From the NCBI RefSeq assembly GCF_019749375.1, contig NZ_JACWFE010000001.1, positions 682,001 to 746,000 of the forward strand: a stretch of 64,000 nucleotides of DNA, given 5' to 3'. The position numbers and the translations under genes were made by a program. The notes under the pieces are model-generated. The model was given only the letters and a program-made list of their open reading frames with translations. It had not been told where the DNA came from and ran no database searches. This document shows, one piece after another, positions 1 through 9,024 of this stretch. This stretch comes from Bacillus sp. S/N-304-OC-R1 (GTDB lineage Bacteria > Bacillota > Bacilli > Bacillales > Cytobacillaceae). Within the stretch, counting starts at the first letter, position 1. Each line of letters opens with the position of its first letter.

Positions 1-16
1 AAATCGAAATAAGAAA

Positions 17-43
17 GGAAGCTCCTTTGATAAGAGCTCCCTC
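17..43 (-). terminator. Hairpin after the TRAP permease gene
   Basis: On the minus strand GGAGCTC is followed by an imperfect complementary arm (GAGCTTCC) and then a T-rich stretch. It lies just past the stop of the TRAP permease gene, so it is the likely end of that operon. The stem is imperfect and the T tract is interrupted, so this is a moderate call. Confidence 0.5.
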
Positions 44-50
44 CTTAACT

Positions 51-2003
51 TTACGCGACTTGTGGTTTTGAAGTATTTCCGCGTTTGAAAATAAATTGAA
101 GAGCAATCGCAATAGCAAATAATCCTAAACCAACAATATCAGTAAATCCATTTGGATCAATTAGAAGAAGACCAGCTGAAATTGCAATAATTCTTTCATA
201 CCAAACTAGCTTTCTGTACCAGTAGCCGATTACTCCAGCACCGATAGCTGTCATACCAGCTAAAGCTGTCGCAACAACCCATATTAGGTTATACCATGTT
301 GTATCGATCATTAATAGCTCGGGTGAAAGAACAAACATATACGGTATTATAAATGCAGCAATGGCAAGCTTTGCTGAGCTGACACCTGTCTTAATTGGGT
401 CTCCACCAGATACACCAGCAGCTGCAAACGCCGCTAACGCTACTGGAGGCGTAATATCCGCAATAATACCAAAGTAGAATACGAATAAATGAGCAGGAAG
501 ATCAGGAACACCTAATAGAATAATAGCTGGAGCTGCAATTGTTGATGTAATAACATAGTTTGCAGTTGTTGGTGAACCCATTCCAAGAACTAATGCAGCA
601 AGCATTGTTAACATTAAAGTTGGAATTAAAGCCCCGCCAGCAAGATCTAATAATCCGTTTGCGAGCTTAAGACCAAGACCTGTTTTTGTCACAACACCTA
701 CGATAATACCAGCTGCTGCTGTAGCAGACGCAACACCAAGAGCTGTTCGTGCTCCATCTACAAGAGCGTCAACGGCATCTTTAAAACTAATACGTGTTTC
801 TTTACGGATCGCACTTACCCCAACAGTAATAACAATGGACCATAGAGCTGCACGAATAACACTCATTCCACTCATTAATAAGATAATGACACCAAGAATC
901 GGTAAAAGTAAATAAATTTTACTTAATACTTCTTTACGTTTTGGCATTTCTTCATCTTTTAAGCCTCTTAATCCTACTCGCTTCGCTTCAAAGTGAGTCA
1001 TAATCCAAATTCCGGTGAAATAAAGTAAAGCTGGAATGGCTGCTGCTTTAGCAATATCCCAATAAGAAATTCCACCAATAAATTCTACCATTAAGAATGC
1101 TGCTGCTCCCATTACCGGAGGCATCAATTGTCCTCCTGTTGAAGCTGCCGCTTCTACTCCGCCGGCAAATTCTTTCTTATAGCCCAGCTTCTTCATCATT
1201 GGAATAGTAAATGATCCAGAAGTAACTACGTTCGCAACAGAGCTTCCGCTTATCGTTCCCTGTAAAGCACTTGAGAAGATTGCCACTTTTGCAGGACCGC
1301 CAATTCTTTTACCTGCAATGGATAGCGCTAAGTCATTAAAGTATTGTCCTACCCCTGTTTTTACTAGGAAAGAACCGAATAGTAAGAATAGGAAAATAAA
1401 CGTCGAAGATACACCTAGAGGAGTACCTAAAATACCTTCAGTCGTATAAAACATTGTTTGGACAAGTCTCTTTAAATCTAGACCACGGTGAGCAAGGAAT
1501 CCCGGCATATATGGTCCATAAATTGCATACATCAGGAATAATCCTGCGATAATTGTAATCGGTAATCCTACCGCACGGCGTGTTGCTTCTAATACAAGGA
1601 TTATGGCTGTTAATCCGATATAGAAATCAAGATCTGTTAACATTCCAACTCGTAATACTAGTTCATCGATCATTAGCGGCCAATAAGCGCCTACTGCAAC
1701 AGATGCAAGTGCAAGAATATAGTCATACCAAGCTGGTTTATGCTTAAAACCTTTGTCTTTCTTTCTAGCAGGGAACAACAAGAAAATTAGTGCCAATGCA
1801 AAGCCTAAGTGTATTGAACGCTGAAGCTGCGCTGTCAAAATTCCAAAAACCCCTGTATAGAGCTGGAATAATGAGAATGACAGCAATCCCAAAAAGACTA
1901 CCCAGCCAATCCATCCACCAAGTTTCCTTGTGCCAGCTTCTGGATCATATTTTTCTAAAAGTTCCTGCTGTTGTTCTTGAGATAACGTTTCATGTTGACT
2001 CAA
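51..2003 (-). CDS. TRAP transporter fused permease (TAXI type)
   Basis: A 650-residue membrane protein with many hydrophobic segments. It matches the fused small-plus-large permease (4TM/12TM type) of TAXI-family TRAP transporters, which import small organic acids or amino-acid-like solutes using an ion gradient and an extracytoplasmic binding protein. The DctM-like core is recognisable from Gly/Ser-rich stretches such as GSSVANVVTSGSFTIP (near residue 250) and GMGSPTTANYV (near residue 480). The start is a TTG with AAAGGAG nine bases upstream. The 5' end overlaps the DUF1850 gene by 14 bases, which points to coupled translation. The binding protein is the first gene of the same operon. The substrate cannot be read from the sequence. 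Confidence 0.9.
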   Translation of the reverse strand: MSQHETLSQEQQQELLEKYDPEAGTRKLGGWIGWVVFLGLLSFSLFQLYTGVFGILTAQLQRSIHLGFALALIFLLFPARKKDKGFKHKPAWYDYILALASVAVGAYWPLMIDELVLRVGMLTDLDFYIGLTAIILVLEATRRAVGLPITIIAGLFLMYAIYGPYMPGFLAHRGLDLKRLVQTMFYTTEGILGTPLGVSSTFIFLFLLFGSFLVKTGVGQYFNDLALSIAGKRIGGPAKVAIFSSALQGTISGSSVANVVTSGSFTIPMMKKLGYKKEFAGGVEAAASTGGQLMPPVMGAAAFLMVEFIGGISYWDIAKAAAIPALLYFTGIWIMTHFEAKRVGLRGLKDEEMPKRKEVLSKIYLLLPILGVIILLMSGMSVIRAALWSIVITVGVSAIRKETRISFKDAVDALVDGARTALGVASATAAAGIIVGVVTKTGLGLKLANGLLDLAGGALIPTLMLTMLAALVLGMGSPTTANYVITSTIAAPAIILLGVPDLPAHLFVFYFGIIADITPPVALAAFAAAGVSGGDPIKTGVSSAKLAIAAFIIPYMFVLSPELLMIDTTWYNLIWVVATALAGMTAIGAGVIGYWYRKLVWYERIIAISAGLLLIDPNGFTDIVGLGLFAIAIALQFIFKRGNTSKPQVA

Positions 2004-2511
2004 GGATGTTCACTCCTTTCGATAGCTGAAATAGATTCATTTTTTCGATCTTAATGCGGATCCATGTCCCAGGTTTAATATAGTTGGAAAGCGGATACTC
2101 TCTATCCTTATAAATAGCTGTATGGTTCGCCCTGACTTGTCCTAACCTAAGGTCAAAATACGGAAAAACACGGTTCATATTTTTCAAATAATATTTCCCG
2201 TCTTTTTGTTCGAATATTTCACCTTCCCCTGCATTTTCCGGCATACCGATCGAAAAGTCTTCATACATTAATTCATACTGCTTAATTTCGCCATTTTTTG
2301 TCATTTGGTAGCTTTCTATTACATCGGTTAAATGGATAGAATGGGTATATTTAATCTTAAACTTTTCTTCCTTTGTCAAAGGGATGTAGGCAAGTAACCT
2401 TCCTGAATCCTGGTACTCAAAAGCTAACACTTGCCTAAATGGAATGAAAAATAATAATACGATGGATGATAAGATGAGGAGCAGCACAATGACTGACTTT
2501 CTATTTCCCAT
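1990..2511 (-). CDS. DUF1850 domain protein
   Basis: A 173-residue protein with one N-terminal hydrophobic segment (about residues 7-27), consistent with a membrane anchor or uncleaved signal, followed by a soluble domain. It contains the motif YTHSIHLTDVIESY, typical of DUF1850 proteins. This family is found next to TAXI TRAP transporter genes, and here it sits between the binding protein and the permease, overlapping the latter. It probably assists that transporter, but its molecular role is unknown. Confidence 0.8.
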   Translation of the reverse strand: MGNRKSVIVLLLILSSIVLLFFIPFRQVLAFEYQDSGRLLAYIPLTKEEKFKIKYTHSIHLTDVIESYQMTKNGEIKQYELMYEDFSIGMPENAGEGEIFEQKDGKYYLKNMNRVFPYFDLRLGQVRANHTAIYKDREYPLSNYIKPGTWIRIKIEKMNLFQLSKGVNILEST

Positions 2512-2625
2512 ATTGGATCCCGCCTGAAAATGTATCTATTAATCTGGTTTACCTATTAACTATAAATAAAACCCAAAAATATACCAAAGTTTCATAGATA
2601 TTCCTATTTTTCTCTTTAAAAGAGA

Positions 2626-2672
2626 ATTTGACCGGCAGCAACACCAAAAGAAAGGTTCTGCTACCGGCCAAT
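2626..2672 (-). terminator. Hairpin between TAXI binding protein and DUF1850 gene
   Basis: Arms at 2631-2645 and 2654-2668 form a GC-rich stem of about 15 pairs with three mismatches, just past the binding protein stop. The T tract after it on the minus strand is weak. It may act as a leaky terminator or mRNA-stabilising hairpin giving more binding protein than permease. Confidence 0.5.
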
Positions 2673-2679
2673 TGCTTAA

Positions 2680-3693
2680 TTATTGAGCTTTAACGCCTTT
2701 TTCGTCAAAGTATTTTTGTGCACCAGGGTGAACATCAATACCAACACCATTTAGAGCGTTTTCAACTTTAATTAACTTTCCTTTAGCGTGTGTTACTTTG
2801 TCTAAATTTTCGAAAATAGCTTTTGTAATATCATAAACTACATCTTCAGAAAGATCGTTTCTCACAACAAGCATTGCTTGAACTGCTACTGTTAATACTG
2901 GCTCAGAAAGCTTGTAAGTGCCCGCAGGAATTTCTTCTTTTGCATAGTATGGATATTTTTCAATGATCGCATCAATTTTATCTTGAGCGATTGGAACGAT
3001 TACGACATTTTCAGTTGCAGAAAGACCTTCAACTGCTCCTGTTGGTGTTCCAGCTGTAACGAATGCTGCATCGATAGTACCATCTTGAATACCAGAAGTT
3101 GACTCATCAAAAGATAAATCTTGTTTCTTAATATCATCGAATGAGATGCCGTGTACTTCAAGGATTTGCTGTGCGTTAGCTGCTGTACCTGATCCAGGAG
3201 CACCTACAGACACTTTTTTACCCTTTAAATCTTCAACAGATTTAATACCAGATTTTGCAGTTGTTACAATTTGAACAGTTTCTGGATATAATGTTCCAAT
3301 TGCGCTAACATTTTCAACTTTATTTCCATCAAACATTAACTTTCCTTCTTTAGCATAAGAAGCAATGTCAGTTTGTGTAAATGCGATTTCAGCATCTCCA
3401 GCTTTTAAAGTTGTCATGTTTTCAGCAGATGCACCAGAAGTTTCAGCATTTGCCTTAATTCCTGTTTCATCAGAAATGATGTTAGCGAATGATCCACCAA
3501 GCGGGAAGTATGTACCACCAGTACCGCCTGTCAGAATGCTGATGTATTCTGGTTTTTTAGCAGTTTCAGTCCCTTTATCTCCGCCTTCAGGCTTTGCGCT
3601 TCCTTCTTCTTTTTTTGTTCCGCTACAAGCCGCTAGAATCATAGAAAGCGTTAACAATAAAATTGTCGCAAGCAGAAAACTTTTCTTTTTCAT
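2680..3693 (-). CDS. TAXI-family TRAP solute-binding lipoprotein
   Basis: A 337-residue secreted binding protein. It begins MKKKSFLL, has a hydrophobic signal ending in a lipobox (MILAAC, Cys near residue 22), then a charged linker. The mature part has the TAXI hallmark TGGTGGTYFPLGGSFA (near residues 55-70) and later GKKVSVGAPGSGTAAN and GTIDAAFVTAGTPT, typical of the TAXI periplasmic domain. The start at 3693 was chosen over an upstream in-frame start because AAAGGGGG lies at the right distance and the signal peptide then begins normally. It captures the substrate for the TRAP permease downstream. The substrate is unknown. Confidence 0.92.
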   Translation of the reverse strand: MKKKSFLLATILLLTLSMILAACSGTKKEEGSAKPEGGDKGTETAKKPEYISILTGGTGGTYFPLGGSFANIISDETGIKANAETSGASAENMTTLKAGDAEIAFTQTDIASYAKEGKLMFDGNKVENVSAIGTLYPETVQIVTTAKSGIKSVEDLKGKKVSVGAPGSGTAANAQQILEVHGISFDDIKKQDLSFDESTSGIQDGTIDAAFVTAGTPTGAVEGLSATENVVIVPIAQDKIDAIIEKYPYYAKEEIPAGTYKLSEPVLTVAVQAMLVVRNDLSEDVVYDITKAIFENLDKVTHAKGKLIKVENALNGVGIDVHPGAQKYFDEKGVKAQ

Positions 3694-3734
3694 ATTTTTT
3701 CCCCCTTTTTGTAGATTTAGAGTTTTCAGATTAT

Positions 3735-3765
3735 ATAATAACACAATGCTTAACATAATTGTCAA
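3735..3765 (-). promoter_or_regulatory. Possible sigma-A promoter of the TRAP operon
   Basis: On the minus strand a perfect TTGACA (3760-3765) is followed after 19 bases by TATTAT (3735-3740). The spacing is longer than ideal. It lies about 40 bases before the binding protein start. Confidence 0.4.
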
Positions 3766-3799
3766 TAACAATAATATTAACTTTATTTTTCCTTAGAGT

Positions 3800-4079
3800 T
3801 TATTTTTTTCCACATATTCCAATTGATATACCCTTATTAGCCTATGCTTTTAAAGAAGAATATATTTTCAATAAGCATGAAAATTAGAAAAGGACCCATA
3901 TTAAAATAGATGTATTCTTTTCTTCTGTCACTCCACAAGTGTTAAGGATTCATGGATAATTAAGCTGTCAATCAACTTATAATTAAATAAAAAAATACAA
4001 ACCATGAAAAAAGAATTTTATAATAGCGTGTGTTAAAATATTATGAAAGATATACATATATGAATTTGGAGGAACAACC
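3800..4079. other. Intergenic region, divergent promoters
   Basis: About 280 bases of AT-rich DNA between two divergent genes. No ORF, RNA or strong hairpin was recognised. It must hold the promoter of the yjcH-type gene. Confidence 0.5.
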
Positions 4080-4805
4080 ATGAGTCATGCGAGAGGAACA
4101 ATAAAGGATTATACTTTTTCGAGTAAGGAATTAGGGGAAGATATTCAGCTTTTGGTCTATTTGCCAGCTGCCTTTTCTCCATTATATAAGTATTCTATTA
4201 TCATTGCTCAGGATGGACGGGATTATTTTCAGCTTGGAAGAATTGGCCGGACTGCTGATGAATTGTTAGAGAATAATGAAATAGATAATATTATTATTGT
4301 TGGGATTCCATATAAAAATGTTGAAGACCGCAGAAGAAAGTATCATCCAGAAGGAGAGCAGCATCAAGCTTATATTCGCTTTCTGGCACATGAGCTTGTA
4401 CCGTTTTTGGATGAAGAATTTCCAACCTATCAGATGGGCATGGGCCGTGCTTTATTAGGAGATTCACTAGGTGCTACTGTCTCCCTTATGGCAGCAGTTG
4501 AATACCCTCATACTTTTGGTAAAGTTCTTATGCAATCTCCAATGGTAAATGACCATGTATTAAAGGCTGTTAAAGAAGCAAAGGAGCCTCACCTACTAAA
4601 TATTTACCATGTTATCGGCAAAGAAGAAACCGCTGTTAAAACAACGTCAAATGAAATTTCCGATTTTTTAACACCGAACAGGGAATTATCAAAGGTTATA
4701 TTTGAAAAGAAATTCCCATATTTTTATGAAGAATTTAGTGGAAATCACACATGGACTTACTGGCAGAAAGATATTAAACAAGCATTAATAAAGATGTTTT
4801 CGTAA
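4080..4805 (+). CDS. yjcH: Esterase-family alpha/beta hydrolase, YjcH type
   Basis: A 241-residue protein of the esterase D / enterochelin-esterase-like group. It shows the nucleophile elbow G-D-S-L-G (near residue 130), the oxyanion-side motif IIAQDGRDYFQLGR near the N-terminus, and a C-terminal SGNHTWTYW that supplies the likely catalytic His. The ribosome site TTGGAGGAACAACC precedes the ATG. It heads the same three-gene order (yjcH, yjcG, yjcF) known in B. subtilis. The natural ester substrate is not known. Confidence 0.85.
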   Translation: MSHARGTIKDYTFSSKELGEDIQLLVYLPAAFSPLYKYSIIIAQDGRDYFQLGRIGRTADELLENNEIDNIIIVGIPYKNVEDRRRKYHPEGEQHQAYIRFLAHELVPFLDEEFPTYQMGMGRALLGDSLGATVSLMAAVEYPHTFGKVLMQSPMVNDHVLKAVKEAKEPHLLNIYHVIGKEETAVKTTSNEISDFLTPNRELSKVIFEKKFPYFYEEFSGNHTWTYWQKDIKQALIKMFS

Positions 4806-4952
4806 GTTTAACTTTGGTATTGAGTTATGATTGCAATTAGCTATCCGTCTGTTTATTTTAAGAATATTTGTTATAATAATATAAAATATTTTTTATTTAC
4901 TAACTTTTTATTATATAATGGTATACATTAATATTTTGAAAATGGAGGTTAT

Positions 4953-5468
4953 ATGATGAAATTAGGTATTGTTATTTTCCCATCGAAAAAACTACAGGAC
5001 TTTGCTAATTCTTACCGTAAACGGTATGATCCGAATTATTCCTTAATTCCTCCTCATATCACATTAAAACCTGCATTTGACGTTTCAGAAAATGAAATGG
5101 AACAACTGACTGATACATTAAAGGAAATTGCAAACAAGTATCACCCATTTAAAATCCAAACAACCAAATTCAGTTCATTTACACCTGTTAATAACGTTAT
5201 TTATCTAAAAATAGAAGGTTCTGACGAGTTAATTGACCTTCAAAAGGATGTAATTGAAAGAATTAATGTTGAAAACCCAGAATATGCCTTTGTTCCTCAT
5301 ATTACAGTTGGTCAGAAGTTATCTAATGATGAGCACTCTGATGTATATGGAACTTTAAGAATGAATCAATTTCAGTATGAAGATACAGTAGATCGCTTTC
5401 ACCTTTTATATCAATTAGAAAACGGTTCTTGGACTGTATATGAAACATTTCGTCTTGGAAGGGAATAG
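4953..5468 (+). CDS. yjcG: 2'-5' RNA ligase-like phosphoesterase, YjcG
   Basis: A 171-residue 2H phosphoesterase-superfamily protein. The two signature motifs are visible: HITLKP near residue 30 and HITVGQ near residue 113. Proteins of this family act on 2',3'-cyclic or 2'-5' phosphodiester bonds, but YjcG has no firmly established substrate. The spacing to the next gene is only nine bases, so it is co-transcribed with the acetyltransferase. The start codon follows GGAGGTTAT. The codon after the first ATG is also ATG, so the start could be one codon later. Confidence 0.88.
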   Translation: MMKLGIVIFPSKKLQDFANSYRKRYDPNYSLIPPHITLKPAFDVSENEMEQLTDTLKEIANKYHPFKIQTTKFSSFTPVNNVIYLKIEGSDELIDLQKDVIERINVENPEYAFVPHITVGQKLSNDEHSDVYGTLRMNQFQYEDTVDRFHLLYQLENGSWTVYETFRLGRE

Positions 5469-5477
5469 AAAATTACT

Positions 5478-5900
5478 ATGATCGTTAAAGTCACCGAAAA
5501 TCACCAAGAATTAGAAGATGCCTTTTCCATCCGTAAAACGGTTTTTATTCATGAACAGCATGTACCTGAAGAAGAGGAAATTGATCAATATGACGATACA
5601 GCTGTCCATTTCGTTCAATATGACGGTCCTAAACCAATTGGTGCGGGCAGATTTCGAACTATTGACAGGGTTGGAAAAGTAGAAAGAATTTGCGTCCTTA
5701 AAGAGCACCGAAAAACGGGGGCTGGAAAGCAAATTATGAAGAAAATCGAAGGCTATGCAAAAGAGCATGGAATTGAAAAACTTAAACTCAATGCTCAAAC
5801 ACATGCTATACCTTTTTATAGCGGCTTAGGCTATGAAATTATTTCTGAAGAATTTTTAGATGCGGGAATTCCCCACAGAACCATGCAAAAAAAGATATAA
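5478..5900 (+). CDS. yjcF: GNAT-family N-acetyltransferase, YjcF
   Basis: A 140-residue single-domain acetyltransferase. It has the ElaA/YjcF-like N-terminus FSIRKTVFIHEQHVP and the acetyl-CoA binding loop EHRKTGAGKQIM (an R/Q-x-x-G-x-G/A variant, near residues 77-88), followed by the GNAT motif B region HAIPFYSGLGYE. The acceptor substrate is unknown. It is the last gene before a strong terminator, matching the B. subtilis order. Confidence 0.85.
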   Translation: MIVKVTENHQELEDAFSIRKTVFIHEQHVPEEEEIDQYDDTAVHFVQYDGPKPIGAGRFRTIDRVGKVERICVLKEHRKTGAGKQIMKKIEGYAKEHGIEKLKLNAQTHAIPFYSGLGYEIISEEFLDAGIPHRTMQKKI

Positions 5901-5902
5901 AA

Positions 5903-5930
5903 AACTTCTGTCTTAAAGGCAGAAGTTTTT
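5903..5930. terminator. Bidirectional terminator between yjcF and a small gene
   Basis: Stem CTTCTG/CAGAAG (5905-5910 with 5920-5925) extended by A/T pairs, with T tracts on both strands. It ends the plus-strand yjcHGF transcript and the opposing minus-strand gene. Confidence 0.85.
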
Positions 5931-5932
5931 TC

Positions 5933-6202
5933 TTAGGCATAATCACTATATAAGAGTCCCTTCCCTGTTATCTCTCCATATAGTTTGTCTACTTTAGACC
6001 TATGGACATGCTGATTTTTCTTTGAGGCTTTTTTGAAGTTTTGAATGGATTCTGGGCTTTTTAATGATTGGCACTCTGGAGGATAAGCAGCAGTTTTTAT
6101 TGGTTTAATTGGTACAAATCGGTATGGATCATACTTTTTAATTATCTCCCGTTCTGCATATTGACTATAATCATAATGATTTATTGGTGCAATATACCCC
6201 AC
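5933..6202 (-). CDS. Uncharacterised 89-residue protein
   Basis: GTG start with an excellent ribosome site (GGAGGAGAAGAA before GTG), so translation is likely. The protein is soluble, rich in Tyr, Pro and Lys, with no signal or membrane segment. The middle has YRFVPIKPIKTAAYPP and the C-terminal half is basic (KKASKKNQHVHRSK). It lies between yjcF and yjcD, where B. subtilis also has a short gene. I do not recognise a family. Location next to sporulation genes suggests, but does not show, a spore role. Confidence 0.7.
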   Translation of the reverse strand: MGYIAPINHYDYSQYAEREIIKKYDPYRFVPIKPIKTAAYPPECQSLKSPESIQNFKKASKKNQHVHRSKVDKLYGEITGKGLLYSDYA

Positions 6203-6350
6203 TTCTTCTCCTCCTTTCTATTTTGCTTTCGTATAAACATACGATAATCAACGAATGTTTATGTCCTTCTTTTCTAAAAAAATTTCTATAGGCTGTGTTT
6301 TTTTGATATGATAGAGTTTGTCTAATTAAAGGCAAAGTTGAGGAATGAAG

Positions 6351-8651
6351 ATGAAGACTGCTAAGCTGAATAATAATTTAATACATGTTGATAGATTGCC
6401 TAGAGAAACATTTCAATCGATTTATGAAAACGGCAAAAAAGGAAACTTACATTGCCCCGACTGCGGTGAAAAGGTTCGTTTTTACATAGGAATTGAAAAA
6501 CCCTTTCACTTCTATCATATGAATAATCAAAATAAGAAGTGTAAAGATGTAATAGACGCTCCAGTGGACAATTCTAACAAAAACGTGGATTATAAAGAAC
6601 AAAATGGATTCAAAATTCCTGTCTCCCGCTCCATTACAGCTATTAAAGATCCAGAAATTCCCTATAAAAAGACCCAAACTGTAAAAATTACCGTTCCCTT
6701 CACCGCTGAAAATCAAAATCAGCCTATTTATCCATTCGATTATTTAAATGAATTAGCGAAATCGGGAGTGCTGCTTGATAATGAACAGGCTAATGCTGTT
6801 TCACGTGTTGATGGACCTCTACTAGTATTAGCAGGTGCAGGCAGCGGTAAAACGAGAGTCTTGACTGCCAGAACTGCTTTTATGATTTGTGAAAGGGGAA
6901 TTGACCCAAAATCCATTATGCTCGTTACGTTTACGGCGAAGGCAGCCGCCGAAATGAAGAAAAGGCTTGCCTCCTATCCAAATATGGATACAAGAAAAAT
7001 TCAGCAGATCGTATCCGGCACATTTCATAGCCTTTTTTATCGAATTTTGAATCACCATGCTCCCGATAAATGGGCTTCCAATAAACTATTAAGTAAAAGC
7101 TGGCAGCGAGATCAGCTAATCAAACAGGCGGGAAGAGCATTGAATTTGGATGAAAAGGAATTTGCATATGACTTAGCCTTGCAGCAAATTAGTTTTTGGA
7201 AAAATTCTCTCATTTCCCCGAATGAAGTAAGGCCGGAATCCTCTTGGGAGGAACAAGCTGCACTCTTGTATAAGCATTATGAAGAAACAAAGTCAGCAGA
7301 GGAACTATTTGATTTTGATGACATGCTGCTAGGTTGTTATACATTATTAAAAAATGATCCTGGTATTCTAGAGCTTTATCAAAATCGTTTTAAATACTTT
7401 TTAATTGATGAGTTTCAGGATATAAATAAAGTTCAATACCAATTAGTGAAAATGATGTCTGCAAAGACGGAGAATGTATGTGCTGTCGGAGACGACGATC
7501 AGTCTATATATGCATTTCGAGGCAGCAATCCTCAATTCCTGCTCGATTTTAATAAAGATTTTCATAATGCGGAAACGGTTAAGCTAAGCAATAATTATCG
7601 GTCAGGGCATGAAATTGTCTCTACAGCCAACTTAGTTATTGCACAGAATAAAGTTCGCCATGTAAAGAACATGCATGCTATGCATTCAAGCAAGCTGTCA
7701 CCTGTTCTTTTTTATCCGTATGATGAAGAGGAAGAGGCAACAGCAATTGTTACTGATATTCATGAGAAAATTTCTGAAGGCTTCGATCCATTGGATTTTG
7801 CTATTTTATTCCGAACTAATACTGGGAGTCGTGCCATATTTGAACGATTAACAAATTCTAGCCTTCCCTTCAGAATTGATATGGATGCCGAGTCATTTTA
7901 TGACAGATTTATTGTGAAAAGTATGCTTTCCTTTTTACAGCTGGCTTTAAACGAAGATGATCAACCAGCGATTAAGAATATTCTTCCCGCTTTATTCGTG
8001 AAACAATCAGTAATGAAGGATTTAATGGCGGAGAGTATCTTAAAAGACTGTTCACTGCTTGAAGGATTGAAATATATTAAAACAGGCTTTGCTTTCCAAG
8101 AAGCTAAGTTAAAAAAAGTCATTAAAGTGACTCGATCCATTGCAAGAATGTCACCTCTTCCTGCTATAGAAGCAATCGAGAAGGAACTAAACTTCCAGGA
8201 CTTTTTAAAAAAGCGGGGAAATGACGGGAATAAAATTGAAAAGGGATCTGATGATCTTAAAGACTTAAAGGTTGCTGCCAAAAACTTTCCTTCAATCATT
8301 GAGCTGTTAAACCATGCAGATCATATGAGAGCCATGAACAAAGAAATGAAGGAATTCAGCAAAAAAAATCATAATGCTATTACTTTAAGTACTATACACA
8401 GATCTAAGGGGCTTGAATATAAAGTTGTTTATATATTAGGAGCAGTTGATGGGGGCCTTCCTCACGAATATGCATTGGAAGCCAGCCGCAATAATGATTA
8501 TTCGGTTATTGAAGAAGAACGAAGACTCATGTATGTAGCCATCACAAGAGCGATGGAGTATTTATATATATCTGTTCCAGAAAGAAGACGAGGCAGACTT
8601 GCATCCCCTTCAAGGTTTCTTTCATCAATACAAAAACAAAATTTATATTGA
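6351..8651 (+). CDS. yjcD: UvrD/PcrA-like superfamily 1 helicase, YjcD
   Basis: A 766-residue SF1A DNA helicase. Motifs in order: Walker A GAGSGKTRVLTAR (near 160), Walker B LIDEFQDIN, motif III VGDDDQSIYAFRGSNP, motif V TIHRSKGLEYKVVY, motif VI EERRLMYVAITRA. The first 140 residues are not helicase. They contain CPDCGEKVRFYIG and HFYHMN followed by another Cys, a zinc-ribbon-like block resembling the CoiA N-terminus. The ATG at 6351 has GAGG seven bases upstream; an in-frame ATG at 6345 is too close to it. The family translocates 3'-5' on single-stranded DNA; YjcD's own role is undefined. Confidence 0.92.
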   Translation: MKTAKLNNNLIHVDRLPRETFQSIYENGKKGNLHCPDCGEKVRFYIGIEKPFHFYHMNNQNKKCKDVIDAPVDNSNKNVDYKEQNGFKIPVSRSITAIKDPEIPYKKTQTVKITVPFTAENQNQPIYPFDYLNELAKSGVLLDNEQANAVSRVDGPLLVLAGAGSGKTRVLTARTAFMICERGIDPKSIMLVTFTAKAAAEMKKRLASYPNMDTRKIQQIVSGTFHSLFYRILNHHAPDKWASNKLLSKSWQRDQLIKQAGRALNLDEKEFAYDLALQQISFWKNSLISPNEVRPESSWEEQAALLYKHYEETKSAEELFDFDDMLLGCYTLLKNDPGILELYQNRFKYFLIDEFQDINKVQYQLVKMMSAKTENVCAVGDDDQSIYAFRGSNPQFLLDFNKDFHNAETVKLSNNYRSGHEIVSTANLVIAQNKVRHVKNMHAMHSSKLSPVLFYPYDEEEEATAIVTDIHEKISEGFDPLDFAILFRTNTGSRAIFERLTNSSLPFRIDMDAESFYDRFIVKSMLSFLQLALNEDDQPAIKNILPALFVKQSVMKDLMAESILKDCSLLEGLKYIKTGFAFQEAKLKKVIKVTRSIARMSPLPAIEAIEKELNFQDFLKKRGNDGNKIEKGSDDLKDLKVAAKNFPSIIELLNHADHMRAMNKEMKEFSKKNHNAITLSTIHRSKGLEYKVVYILGAVDGGLPHEYALEASRNNDYSVIEEERRLMYVAITRAMEYLYISVPERRRGRLASPSRFLSSIQKQNLY

Positions 8652-8673
8652 AAAATTAATACCATAATAACGA

Positions 8674-8697
8674 GGACCTGGCACAAATGTCAGGTCC
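8674..8697. terminator. Hairpin between yjcD and spoVIF
   Basis: GGACCTG (8674-8680) pairs with CAGGTCC (8691-8697). T tracts are short on both strands, so termination efficiency is uncertain. It is shared by two convergent genes. Confidence 0.5.
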
Positions 8698-8706
8698 CTT
8701 AAAATC

Positions 8707-8967
8707 TTATTTTTTATTAAGCATTTGTGAAATGGTGCCAAAATCCAGCTGTTTTCCATCATTAATAATTGATTGGACGATTTTATCCTCTGTTTCTTTC
8801 GGAACAGGCTTATTCGCAATTTGTGATACTCTTCTAATTACGTTTCTAACTGTTTTTTCATCTTTAAAATCGGCATGTTGCAATGAATTAGCTAATTCAA
8901 AAATATCCTTCATATTCACGCCTGTTTTCTTTTCAATATTCTTAAAAAAATTATTATCCATGTTCAT
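8707..8967 (-). CDS. spoVIF: Stage VI sporulation protein F
   Basis: An 86-residue soluble protein matching SpoVIF (formerly YjcC) in length and character: N-terminal MDNNFFKNIEKKTGV and a C-terminal segment FGTISQMLNKK. In B. subtilis this is a mother-cell protein needed for late coat assembly and resistance, and its gene lies next to yjcD as here. The ATG follows AAAGGGGCGCGAC. It is convergent with yjcD. Confidence 0.88.
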   Translation of the reverse strand: MNMDNNFFKNIEKKTGVNMKDIFELANSLQHADFKDEKTVRNVIRRVSQIANKPVPKETEDKIVQSIINDGKQLDFGTISQMLNKK

Positions 8968-9024
8968 GTCGCGCCCCTTTCTAAGCTATTTTATATAGTA
9001 TGAAAATGGGCATAAAATGTGAAA

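Noticed and set aside
1790..2029. Plus-strand ORF opposite the TRAP permease 5' end
   Set aside because: Fully antisense to well-supported genes and lacks a ribosome site.
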